From Symsagittifera roscoffensis (lineage: Eukaryota > Xenacoelomorpha > Acoela > Convolutidae): a DNA stretch of 64,000 nt. Shown in pieces: positions 20,883 to 33,000 of this stretch. The translations under genes were made by a program, and so were the position numbers. Under the pieces are notes generated by a model that was not told where the DNA came from, searched no databases, and saw only the letters and a list, made by a program, of their open reading frames with translations. The DNA is taken from positions 36,545,888 through 36,609,887 of the forward strand of contig NC_087065.1 in NCBI RefSeq assembly GCF_963678635.1. The letters run 5' to 3'. Each line of letters begins with the position of its first letter. Position 1 is the stretch's first letter.

Positions 20883-20897
20883 GTGTTTTTTTTTCAG
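20883..20897 (+). promoter_or_regulatory. Strong 3' splice acceptor before MED1
   Basis: GTGTTTTTTTTTCAG is the best acceptor in the spacer and would put a 67-base leader before the MED1 ATG at 20965. No upstream exon is evident; a donor could lie in the SMG1 3' region or on a separate leader RNA. Confidence 0.5.
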
Positions 20898-20964
20898 ATT
20901 TTATGACAATTGACTGAGAATTTGAAAGTTTGGAAACTCAACTAGCGTCGTGACTGCAAGAACC

Positions 20965-21016
20965 ATGATAACTTCCACTGACGTGTTTTTCTCACAGTCA
21001 GCTGCTTTCAGCAACG
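20965..21016 (+). CDS. MED1: MED1 coding exon 1 (predicted start)
   Basis: ATG with A at -3, 17 codons, then a GTGAGA donor in phase 1, exactly the phase that exon 2 needs. The peptide (residues 1-17) is too short for homology. Chosen because it is a well-placed ATG-plus-donor unit after a strong acceptor. It could be wrong if another start exon lies in intron 1. Confidence 0.5.
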
Positions 21017-24000
21017 GTGAGAATTTTCAATTTCTCCAATTGGTAAGCAAATACGGACAGGGTGAATAATTTTCGGGCTAGTTAAGGTGTTCCAAAATGA
21101 TCAAGTGTGATGTCGTAACAAAATTTCTTTCTGTAGTTCGAATTCTTAAAAAAAAATCTGAAAAGCCAGTGTCGAGAAAAATGTGTGTCAGATTTTGCCC
21201 CACAGACTAATTTACAGCGACAGATTGTGTGCATAAGATCATCTCTTCTGTGAAAGCTCGTGTACTTTTGTCGGTAACTAGACTTTTTTCCTGTAAACAA
21301 TTTCTCTTACAAATCATACAAACGTGGAGTTTCAAGCATGTGTAAGTGCTAATATAAAATATAATAGCAGCGTTGATGTGACAACTTGGATCATATTACA
21401 TTTTAATTTAGTTTTTTTACTGAATTTGATTTTAAATTTTTTTCGGTTATGTGCTAATTTTTTTTGGATGAATTCTTTTAAATACAAAACGGCCATCTAA
21501 TAGCTTTGATATGGCAGCTTGGTTTACACTACATACTAATAGGTTTTTTGAAAGGTACAATTTTTTTCATACAAATTTTGTCTTCTAACGTTTGTCGGCA
21601 AAGTTGTGAATAAAACATGAAGATTTTGATGCCCGGGGCTTCAAATTGATTATCCGAGTCTATTTGGAATGCGATTTTAGTATTTGCAAGCCTTAAGTTA
21701 TCAAATTGGAGTTCGTTAGCTTGGTTCATAGTCGATTCATTTTTTTTACACTAAATGATGCTTAAATGAAGATAATAAGCATCCCTGACATGTTTTATTG
21801 GCTTAGTCAGAATATTATGCTAAGTTAGAAGAGTAAAAGCTGATTTTTATGGCTTTTTTGTTCGGCTTAGTAGCTGCTCGTTAAATGAAAGCTTGTTTAA
21901 TTTTTTATTGTATTTCTCGACTGTTTTATCTGAAATAATTTTTATAAAATTTACAACCAAGGAAAAAACTAATTTTAAGACAGTGTATTTTAATTGCAGA
22001 CACACCCACGTTATGTATTTTGCTAACGAAAACACAGAATTGGCCAGCAAAAACACAGAAGTTGTTAAGCTGAAAAAAATTAATGTCCAGTTTTTATAAC
22101 TCTTGCTAATCGCAAGCGTAACATAGAGGCAAAAGTGCATTTGAAAGTAGTAATTTCTGTCTCATTTATTTCATTCCCTAATTTTCAATACTTCGCTTGC
22201 TGTGTATCTGAAGTTCTGCGAAGCTTCGCGTTGGATCTATGTTACGCTTGCGATTGGCAAGAATTATAAAAACTGACATTGATTTTTTCAGCTGAACAAC
22301 TTCTGTATTTTCGCAGGCCAATTCTGTGTTTTCGTCAGCAAAATACATACTGTGGGTGTGTCTGCATTTAAAAAACAGTCTTGAAATTGGTTTTTTCCTT
22401 AATTGTAAATTTGATCTATTTCATTTTTTGTTCCGACCATTGAAAATGGGGAGGAACTTAGAATTCGGGTGTGTTATAGTTTTTTCTTTTTGTTTTCACG
22501 CAAAATCAGCTACCACAAATAATCATCGGACTGGGTTGAGTGTCGAGAAAAGCCGGTTTGAACCTTTTGATTTTTTGTCTAATTTCGAGCGAGTAAGCGG
22601 GCTTTCATTAGCTTATTTATGCATGACTTAAGCCATGAAACTTTATTTAACCCAAATGAAGTTAGTTTTTGGAGTTTTTAGCTTCATCTTAGGAATCAAA
22701 AACTTCAAAAAATTTATTTTTTTTAAAAATTTTTTTCTTGTTATTTGTCTTCAAAAATTGTTTTCCAGTTTGAATATTTTACCATGACTGAAGAAAGTTT
22801 TTAAGATCTATTTTTTCGCTCAGATTCCTTTATCACACCACGCCAAAAAAAAACAACATTAATTTGAAAAAATAATTTTGTTGTAATTTTTTCTAAGACT
22901 GGTCGGAACCTTCTGTGCTACTTGCAGAGTAACCGGCTATCTTAGTTTCATTTTTTTGCTTTATACGGTATAAAAGGTTTTCGCGTATGAAATATGGGCT
23001 TAGCCGACTCAATTTGCGTCGTTTAACAGAGAGAAAATTAGCCTATTACTGTGTGTATTTGAAGTGTTTAGTTTTGAGTTTCAAAAATGTTTTTTTTTTC
23101 TGACAACATGTTTCCGGTCCAACTGCTGTCTGCTCGATTTTCTGTTGTCTGACAATTGTCCTACTAAGCACATTTTAATCAAAGTCAATATATGCAAATC
23201 GAGACAAACGAATTAAAATCATGATAGTCTTTTTCTATATTGCTTTCAAAGTTTTTTTCGCCTTAGCGGCTTACGTCGCATTTTCGGTGTCCTAGCTTGC
23301 CCTGCTTTTATGTCGCAACACCAGAGGTGCAAAGGTCCGCTTAGCCTCTGTGTAAAAGTTAATTCTTCAATTTCAGTCAAACTTATAGCTTAAGTTGATC
23401 TATTCCTCAAATTATTCAAATTGTTAGATGCTACCAGTTTAAGTTTTGGACTTCTCTTTTAGTGGTTTCAGCAACTCTCAATGTTATCAAAGTAGATCAG
23501 AAAGAAAATTATTGGGAACAAAAACTTGGGAACATAAAAGTGAAAAGACTTGGGAACTTTAAATTTGATTTTTTTTGCACCATTCAATTGTTCGAACAGG
23601 AAACGCGGTTGGATGTCTGCAGTCTACTTTTTAATAGTTTGAAGGATTGTAGGTGCCAGTCACCTACCAGTTATGCCTAAATACTTCATTTCCTTACTAT
23701 TTAGGTTGCTTTCATTACTTTATGGCAATGCTACTACTCGGTATTTCGAAATAGAAAAATATCAATTTGACTGAAATTTTTGTAGCGATTACGTGTTGGA
23801 AAGTTCTGTGCCGTTTTCACAGTGCTCCTCTTCTACCTCTTTCTGTAGACTGTCAAACTATCAATCTGTTTCCGTTTTAGTCATACTGGGAACTGTGGGC
23901 GAACGGGTGGCTGATGTTACAATACGAGAAAAGAAAACTCCTCAAGAACCAGTGGACAGTCTGACTAAGTTCATCGCGGAGCTGCAGAAAAGACAGAATA

Positions 24001-27000
24001 CTCTGAAGACTGTCGCAGAAAAATGCAAACTTAAACAAAAACAGGTGTGAATTTCTTACTTGTCTGCAATTTAATTGATTTTAAGATTCTCGATTGTGCT
24101 CTGATAATGTGCACAATACTAGTATGCAGGTTCTATCTATAGATGTATTTTTGCATTTACAGTGGGGTGATTTTTTTCTTAACGTCCTTTTTTTCCAGCA
24201 GAACGTTAATTTCATGCAACCCCATGTTTAAAAAAACATTTCTAAGAAGGTTTTTATTTGCAAACAATCAATTATATAGATTAAACTGCACGTGGCACTA
24301 ATTATTTAATTATTTATTAAATAGCTTACTATAAAACAAAATAGAATTATTTTCTGAATCCTCCGAGTGATCTGTCACTTGGCACTGATTCGTGTTTTAC
24401 GAAGAAGGCATGTCTTTTTTCTTCTGACCAGTCTGATTTCTCTAGGCAGCGAATATAAGTTTTTTAATGCAGCCGTTTGCCGCTGATTATTTGCTTCTTT
24501 GTTGTTCGTATCTGGGGTATTACTTGTCGTGTTTTGTTGTGTCTATGCCGCTTAAGTGTTCCGTAGACAAAAAAAAGGACATTTTCTGGTCTTTGTTTTT
24601 CTTAAGCAATCGAAAGATGCTTAAGACTCATTTTACTTATCAATAATTCTGCTGGAAGTAAATCACGTGTTCTATCAAATTTTCTACTAACGAAACAGAC
24701 TTCAGTTTCCCAGCTTATTTGCTTTTTATTCTGTTTGATTGTGAAGTTTGTAAAAAACAATCTGCGCTTCAAGTTATATGGGATGAAACTTAAGATATCA
24801 ATACACTAATGCGAACACTTAAGGGAATTACGTGTCTGACCAGATATAGTGAACAGATTCCTTTGTATAGAGTTTTGTTAACTTGTGCTGAAAAGCTTGA
24901 ATCTTGTTCCAAGAAAATTCCTGAGCATCTGCATGATTTTGAATTAATAATTTTTCTTTAATATTATGAAAAGTTGAGTCTATTTTATTTTTTGCGAGCT
25001 TCCAATTGTTCTGGTGATTTCTGTTTCACTATCAGACTGGTATCATCAGACTGGAGCTAAAGGAAAATACTTAACATAGAGGATGAAAACTATTGGTCCG
25101 AGAACTGTCCTTTGTGGCACTCAATAATTCAAGTTTTCTCGTTCAGATATTGTATTTATCAATTTAACTACCTTTTGGCGATATTTCAGAACTATTCTGA
25201 AAAGGGCTAAAGCCGTTGATGTTTTTCAAAAAAAAATGGTGCGATTTTGAGTTGAATGCTTTAGTAAGATCCAGTAAAATTTAGGTGCTGACATATCTCC
25301 ATTGCGACCATTAAAAACTAGTTTTTTCTGCAACGAAATTACAGCGTCGAGGAAAGATTTTGTGAAAACCGAATTGCATGCTGTTAATTAGATTTTTTCA
25401 TGAGTTTTAGCAAGATTTGGCATCACAGAATGTGCCCAATAATTTTCCACTACTCTAACATTTCCTTTTTCAAATTGGTGTAATGCACGCTCATCCGGAA
25501 AAGTGTTATATATACAAGCTACAGTAGAAATTGATTCCCAGTAGCCCATTTATATACGTTAATTTAAAGGTTTAAACGGAATTCTACGCTAGATTTGCCT
25601 CAATATCGATGTAAATGCATTTTCTCAAGGTGATTATTTTCGTCAAACACTTCCTTCTGTTTCGAAACAAGAGCTTAATTTTGTTCTCGGGAGAAATGTT
25701 CATCAAAGCTACCGAGAGCAAGAGTCTCTCGAGTAGAGTTTTTCACAGCAAACTGTTGAGTCTTAGGACAATTATTTTGATTTTAGCAGATTCAAGGGTT
25801 TCTGCCGTGAACAAGACTAAATTTCGCAACATTTCTTCAAATGCTATTTACAATATTAACGTTTTTAGCACATTTTTGTTAGGAAAATGACAATTGAGAA
25901 ACTCTTTTGAGAACATTTCATTTTGGTGCAATAATTTCACGTATTAGTTATAAGTATTACTTAGTAGTGATACTCATCATGTGTTTACAGACCGAACATC
26001 AAAATGAAAAGTCAATTGAAAGGCATACATTTTAATGTTACTTCCATTTTTTTTTCAAATATTCGAAAGTTTGAGTATTGGAATCAGTATGAAATAAACA
26101 TACTGAACAAAAAATAAATTTTTAAAAAAGTTTAAATCAGTTTTTTGTTTGTAAAATCGCATGTATAACCAAAGAAGCTGCCAAAAAAGGATATCAATTG
26201 ATTGAAAATGATTTTTAAGCTACATTTTGTATCCAACTAAACCGATTTCAAGTCGATTTTCATAGTCTCCGCTATATTATCTGTATCAAATCGATTTTCC
26301 ATTTTTTGTCTTTACAGGAAGCAGAGCGTAATTGTAGCTTACTGTTTTCTTAGGATAACCTTTTTTCGTCATCAAAATGACTGACGACATTGATTGACAT
26401 TTTTTTTCTAATAATTTTCTTAGTGGCATCCTTCTCATTTTCAATACGCTAGCCTGCAATGCTACATATGAGCGGACTTAATCTTCCCGGATGAAATCCC
26501 ACCGGCTATAATCTCCCAGGACTAAATCCGCGATAGGACCAAATCTCCCTAGGACGAAATCCCCCAGTATTTGTTTTATCATCCCCCACATTCGCGTTAA
26601 GCAAAAATGCAACTCGGAAAAATAAATTACACTTGGTGACCAGAAATAGACTTAAGATTTAAGTAGAATCATAAACAAAACTTAACAAAAAGAAACTAAA
26701 TTGAAACGATAAATTAACAGCACTAGCTTTCAAATAGTCAATCTCCTTGTAATTAGCCGCTGAGCATACTGTGTTTTATTCGCTCAAATTTATCTTCCTT
26801 CCTCGCGTGCTCTTTTTTCCCAAGTGCAACTGAGGCTAAGTAAAGGCCTGCTAGGATTGCTGTCTTTAGATGGCTTCGATGACTTTCCAGTTATCTGGGT
26901 TTCACATCTGTAGCACTGACTCAAAACCGCGTTGAAATCCCTCAAGAGCGTTGTTTGTTCTCGGCAATCGTCAATTGTACGGAAATAGACATTCAACATA

Positions 27001-30000
27001 TCTTTGTGGAACCTGATCTTCCTCAGTGAGGTATTTCGGTTTCCTTCTCCGAAAAATGTATCCTCAAAGTAATTTTAGAAATCCTCTGGGATCTGGTAGC
27101 TCATTATCAAAATTTTGTACCACTCCTCTACATGAAGTGGCAGTGCAAAAGCAAGCGCAGCCAAGAGGCGTATAGACAAATTGAAGTCTTACTCTTCCCG
27201 ATTTTGAACGGCTTAACCGATTCAAGGATCTTTCTATAGATAGCTTGAAAAAAATCGAAGCCATTGTAAAGTCCATCATAACAGAAACTGGTGCCTTCAC
27301 GTCTGACTTAAGATTAGACCAGAGTGGGTTGTATCTGTCTTGACGCTTATCCGGGAGAAGTGCGTAAAAGCAGAGGAAAGTTGTGCTGTCAACAAAACAG
27401 TTCACTGTGTAGACCTGGTAGAATTTTTCCGGGTAGCTTCTAAATATTCCATCGATGAACTTAATTCCGTAACTTTTGAGAGCATCAATATTTTTGCTTA
27501 ATGGAAAAACTAAGTATCGCTTCTTGCTTCTCGGAACCACTGAATCTTTCAGAGGAATATCTTGTTCATTTACAATCTGCATGTACTTCATTGGTAGCTC
27601 GAAATCCAGACCAGTTGGGATGGGTGGGTTACATCTGTTTTCATGGCGAATTCGTTTGATTCTCCTGTTGATGTTGGGGACTACAGGCATCTTCAAGGAA
27701 CATTCAGGTGTCGCGTGTACTAATGCTGAAAAAAGCAATCACTGCGTGGAGGCGTCGGAGCAGTTTGTCGCGTCCTCTTTGATTTTTGTATTGATTGCAT
27801 GAGTTTCAATTATTGCGTAATGGGATCCGTGCGTATATTTTTGTGTTACAGTTTTCCAATTTTATCCCTTTGATGTCCAAAAACTGGCTTTGAATTGCTG
27901 CTTTGATCTCCTTAGTTAGCATTCCCATTGGACTGAGTTGGTTAACTCTCGTTTCTTATAGTATGCGTAAATGTTGTATATGGCCTTTTGTCCCCATTTG
28001 TTACTCAAAGGAAAGTTAATTGTATTGTTCTGCATTATAATTGGAATGATATTTATTGGTTCTAAACAAGTTGCTTGTTTTCTAGAAATTCAATCAAGTG
28101 TTGGATCCGAAGGCAATTGTTTAATTGCTAAATGGGGGATTAAAATGAGTCTACGCAAACTGGTATCACACCTGTTAAGTTTATCTTTTTGCTCGGACGT
28201 CTTCCTCTGTTAATCTTCAATAAACTAACTGAAAGTTATCTTCGAATTAGTTCCCGTGTGGGTATTGTGGAGTTTTGTCCCGTGAGGGGTAATTTCAACA
28301 CCTTTTCAAATTGTCAAATTTGAGATAAGAACTCACGGCGAATGGCTCAACTTAATTTAATTTCGTTTGACTTGCTGACTGTGCCACGCGGCTTGACATT
28401 TTTGTTGATAGAACCGTTCTTTTACATAGAGTCAAAGGAAAGTTGGATAATTAAGGTTTCTATAAAGTCACGTCAAAATGACGATGCATGCCTTTTGTTT
28501 ATATGAAAGTCGAATTGAAGTAGCTTTAGTTAAAAACTCAAATCAAAATGCCTTATATATTTACTTTTACATTCCCTGGATGATAAGTTAAAATATGGGG
28601 GATTTTTTCATATGGGAATTTAATCCTCTGAGGGATTTCATCCTGGGAGATTTCATCGTGGGGGGTTTTATCCTGGGGGATTTAGTCCTGGACCCCTATG
28701 TATGAGTTGTATCGCTGTGTAATAACCTTCTTAGTCTATTGTAACATTTTGCACCTTTTTGGCATTACCGCTTGTTTACGCGGAGCTCAGTATCGCTATT
28801 AAAACTGAGTTTTATAGTTTTTGAATGCTCTAAAAATTTTTCGATTTTTGTTTCTTGCTGATTATGATTTTGAACACAGATGAACACTTGTGATTAATTC
28901 AACGTTCTTCTTCCATAGGTAGAACTTGAAACCAAAAGAGAATTCTTGGATAAACTTCCGAAGGACAGATATTCTTGTAAGTCAGGAGGAGTTTTATCGG
29001 ATGGGCTAATTTATGATATACGCGAAGTTATTATGTTTTTTTTTCATGTCGAGTAATTTTAGTACTTGGATCATCAGCTGTCATCGCCGAACTCAAACAT
29101 TGTGCAGCTAAGGCAAAGTTAGTTTAAATCAATTTCAATCATATAGTTTTGCCTTGTCGTTACTTGCCTAAGAAAAAAAGTATGGTTCAGTTATGCGTGT
29201 AGGTATCTTTGAATAATTCACGTGTTAGCTTTGTTGATATCAATGTAATAAAGACACGTTAAAGTTTAATGAAGTCAAGTTTTTTTGTTTAAAAAAAGAA
29301 AAGTTTTTAAAAAAACGATATCTGAGAATCCGGTCAAAGTGTAATCATTTAAAAAGGTCGATTTATGACAATTTTGAAGCGTTTTATTATAATTTATAAA
29401 TATTTTTAGGGCGATCTGTACAGTTGCGTCCAGTCAGTCGGATAACAGTGGTAGCATGGGTAGCAATTTTGACATCGTCAAGTTATCCATTCCAGAACTG
29501 GTCGGTGATCTGTTGTAAACATTCAATCAATTTCTGAAACTTAATTCTTTTACACAAGCGTTATATTGGTTAAATATTTTCAAGGTCGACCAACTTATCA
29601 TCCTTTAATTGTTTAGGTAACTGTGGAAATTATAGTTTTACAATCCGGAGGATCAGTTCAACATGTTGCAGTCACTTCTTCGAACTTGCCATGCGATGTT
29701 GTGTTGTGTGTCAGCGAGAAGTTCTCGCAACTGCTCAAACAAGCCAAATACAACGTAAGGTTCCTGTGATCAGAGTTACAATAAAAATCATTTTATTACC
29801 AATCCTTTTTTGCCAATGAAACTCGCACAGTGAAGGAAGATATTGTTCAAATATTTTTAGCAGCATATTTTTTGCGCCAATATATTTGAGCATCATCATT
29901 TTTATTCCCCTTATTAAATTGCTTCCTGGTATTTGTTCCAGGCTATTGACTCGTAAACTGGATCTCCGTTGTTCGAGTCCCGTTTTGTCTTGAATCTTTT

Positions 30001-33000
30001 GCTTTTCATGGCTCATTTTCGACATGACTTTTTTGTTGTTGCATTTTTAGTACTCCTTTTTGGATGTATTTGCGTGTGTCAAAATTGCTAACAATTTTCT
30101 CAGAAGAGTTCACCTGGTCGTACAAACTATTTGGAACTCAAACATTAATTTGCTTGTTGTCTTAAAATTGTCTGACGCTCTAATAGCAATTTACCAAGGT
30201 TATGTTTTAGTTTTTTTTTGTTCCGACCAGTGTGTTTTAGTTTTTTCTTATTAAAGACCTTCTAGTCGTGATTCGAACGACATTTAAAATTTTTCAAAAA
30301 TGTTTCCTTCTATCCAGAAAAACCGGTCGGAAATGTCGTCAATTTTCGAGCGAGTAAAGCGATCGAGTAACGTCTGTTATTTATGAAAATTAGAAATTTA
30401 GGCTGTAAAAACCTGATCTAAATTGTTTTTTTCTTTTTTTTTATTTATTCATTTTTTGTTAATAAAAATGGGGTCGGAACATCATGTACTACTTGCACAG
30501 CAACCGGCTGTCCTTGTTTTTGTTGATTGGAAATGGAGTTATTTTGCAGGAGTTCGGCAAGTTCTTCAAGAGCTGGATTGGACTGTATTGTGACAACATC
30601 GGAGACAGTGTCAATCTCAAACTGAGACCCAAAGTCATTTCGGCCATCAGTGCACTCCTATCGGACATCGAGGCACTTAACAAATCATTCATTGTCGGAC
30701 TAGATCCAAGGTGGGTTGAAATAAAAATAGAAGAATGGGATTTTTGTCTGTACAGATTCAACTTAATTTATTGGGTTTTAAGCAATTGTTCAATTTGAGT
30801 GTTTTGATCTCACATTGCATATTGAAAGCTTAAAAGCTGAATCATCAAATATTTGGGTATGTCTGTTGCTGGGGAAGGTTAAATTGGCGAACTTTTTCTA
30901 GGCTGAATTTTTTTCACTGGAAACTTTTAAAGTTACTATTGCCAGGTTTTCTCCTTTGCAGATCCCTTCTTATTGATGTTTCACGTTCCTGATATAATAT
31001 CATAGGGTTGCTATGGGGTGCTTATGAAAGATGAACTTATTCGTGTTGTGTTTTTAGTATGAAAAGTATGATCAAAAGTGTTGTTCATGGGAATCCTTGT
31101 GGGCTTTTCGCGAAAATTCCTCAAGGTAAATAGTAGCGTATTTTTTTCTAATTTTTTTCATGCTACCTTTTTCAAACCTCCAAGTTTAATTTCTGTATTC
31201 TTTTGTAGCTCCAAAACCCCTCATCAAGTTCTATGTCAATCCCTATGACGTCATGAAGTTTGGAAAGTCAATGGAATCGGACATCTCAGGTAGGAAAATC
31301 AATGCGTAATGTACACCGAAGCATCCTGAAGTATACAGGGCTTATTATTTTGCTGAATAAAAATCAAGAATAGCGTAGACGATGCAAGTGCGCAGCGAAG
31401 TCGATGAGACATTGTTTCAAGTGTTTCTTTTTCTCAAGTATATTTTCTCCATGCTATTCAGTAGCGGATTTAGAGGTCCAACGCCTCCCTTCTCAGGGGT
31501 TCGACCCCCTGACCAGATTTGGAACCGGGCCTGAATTTGAGGCTCTGCCATGGGAAACAAAAAATTCAAGCTCGGCTGAGGCCCATTTTTAATGAGAACA
31601 CGAATTTCTTAACAAAAAAAAAGAAGTTGAAATTCGAATATGAACTTTGAAAAATCAAAATTTAATAAGCCCATTGGCCGCAGCCGATCCTAGCAGTTCG
31701 ATTTGGCTCAGTTTTGCAGTAGAAAGGAGTGCACTCGTGGCAAGGCATTTTAGGCGTGTGAACTCTATTGAAAGTCAGGCCCGGTTGCTGGTCCTAAAAA
31801 TGAGGCCCGAGCCCGGCTCGTAAAAAGCCCGGGCCCTGTTCTAACTCTGTCCCTGACTACCCAAAGTGTCCTTTGGTAATATTATAAGACCTCCATTTTT
31901 GGCCGGCTGACACTTTTGAAATTTTCTAAAAGCTTTTTCGGCGCCAATCTAACTTTTTTTGAGGGTGGAGCGCTCACCGAAAAAGGTCGAAAGTTCCCAA
32001 AAAGGCGTTGTTTGGTCTGTTTTTTGAAAAAACCCCATGAAGAAAATCCTTAATATGCCCCTGATAGTATTGAAGACCTCTTTTGGCGATCATACATATA
32101 GTTTGTACTCCCCAAAACTATCTGACGATCCACGCCGTATTTTATTACCTCGCGCAACACGATATTAAAATTTGATCGCCACGGCAGGATAGCGTCAATA
32201 AAATAAATCCAAATGCAAGCGATGAACCAAAAATACAGTTCTTAAATGGTCCAGGACTAGCACTGTTCATTACGGTTCTTCCCTTTGATTTATACTTGCA
32301 GAAAAGAGAAAAAATTTGAGATTCCATTGACTTATTTTTTTCTGAACCTGTTTGGGTCTAGTGGAGATATAAATAACGAAAGTGAACTGAAAGAAATCTG
32401 TCGATGGAAGTAATTTTTGAAAAGGATATTTTAAACTGTTGCCTAAAAACACCATGTGATGAGGCGGCTCTTTTAACAGTCGATGAACGTTGTGAAGCTC
32501 TTGAAAAAAAATCATCACGACCTATATAAGAGCCTTCACAACGTTCATCAAATGAAATTTTATTAAAAAGAAGGCAAACTCCACTATCGAACAGCAAAAG
32601 TAAAGGTCACAAAAAATGCGATCAAATTCTAATTCAAAAGTTGATTTTATTTTTCATATTTTCCAGCGGCCGTATATTTTTCTTTTAAATTCGAAAGTCA
32701 ATTTTTTTTCTGTTTCCTTGCCTTCATTGGTTCTTGACATACTGTCTGTTGGCTATGGTTTTTGATGCCAAAAATTATGTTTTATATGAGTGTGATAGAA
32801 ATTTTTACCCAAGCGAAGTTTCTAGTTTAATGTCAGTTTGCTTTTTCTAATCCAAATTGCCTATATCGCTGCACTTTTTAATTGCAAATTTTGTTGCTAG
32901 GTTTCCATGCATGATAAAAGCATAAACGTAGTTCAATAGCATATTCCTCCTTTTTTTGAAACCAATTGCTAATTTCCAAGGTAGCTTGGGGCAGAAATTA

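Larger units (their letters stand above)
20527..20964 (+). other. SMG1-MED1 intergenic spacer
   Basis: 438 bp hold the SMG1 3' UTR and the MED1 leader. No AATAAA is present; AATAAT and AATAAG near 20670-20690 are the nearest variants. An 8-bp perfect hairpin (20609-20627) and a strong 3' splice site (20897) are the visible features, followed by a 4-codon uORF (20903-20917). Confidence 0.7.
21017..23880 (+). other. MED1 intron 1
   Basis: Mostly AT-rich non-coding DNA. Holds a stem-loop repeat copy (21256), the fold-back at 21948-22412, and dispersed repeats at 22428 and 22899. No other gene seen. Confidence 0.5.
24045..28918 (+). other. MED1 intron 2
   Basis: 4.9 kb. Its right half is largely the Mutator-like insertion (26473-28700). 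The part before it is AT-rich with no supported gene. Confidence 0.5.
29755..30549 (+). other. MED1 intron 6
   Basis: Contains a half tRNA-like sequence (29943-29993: GACTCGTAAACTGG and a B box TTGTTCGAGTCCCG) and, just before the exon 7 acceptor, a GGTCGGAAC...ACCGGCT repeat (30471-30516). Confidence 0.5.
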
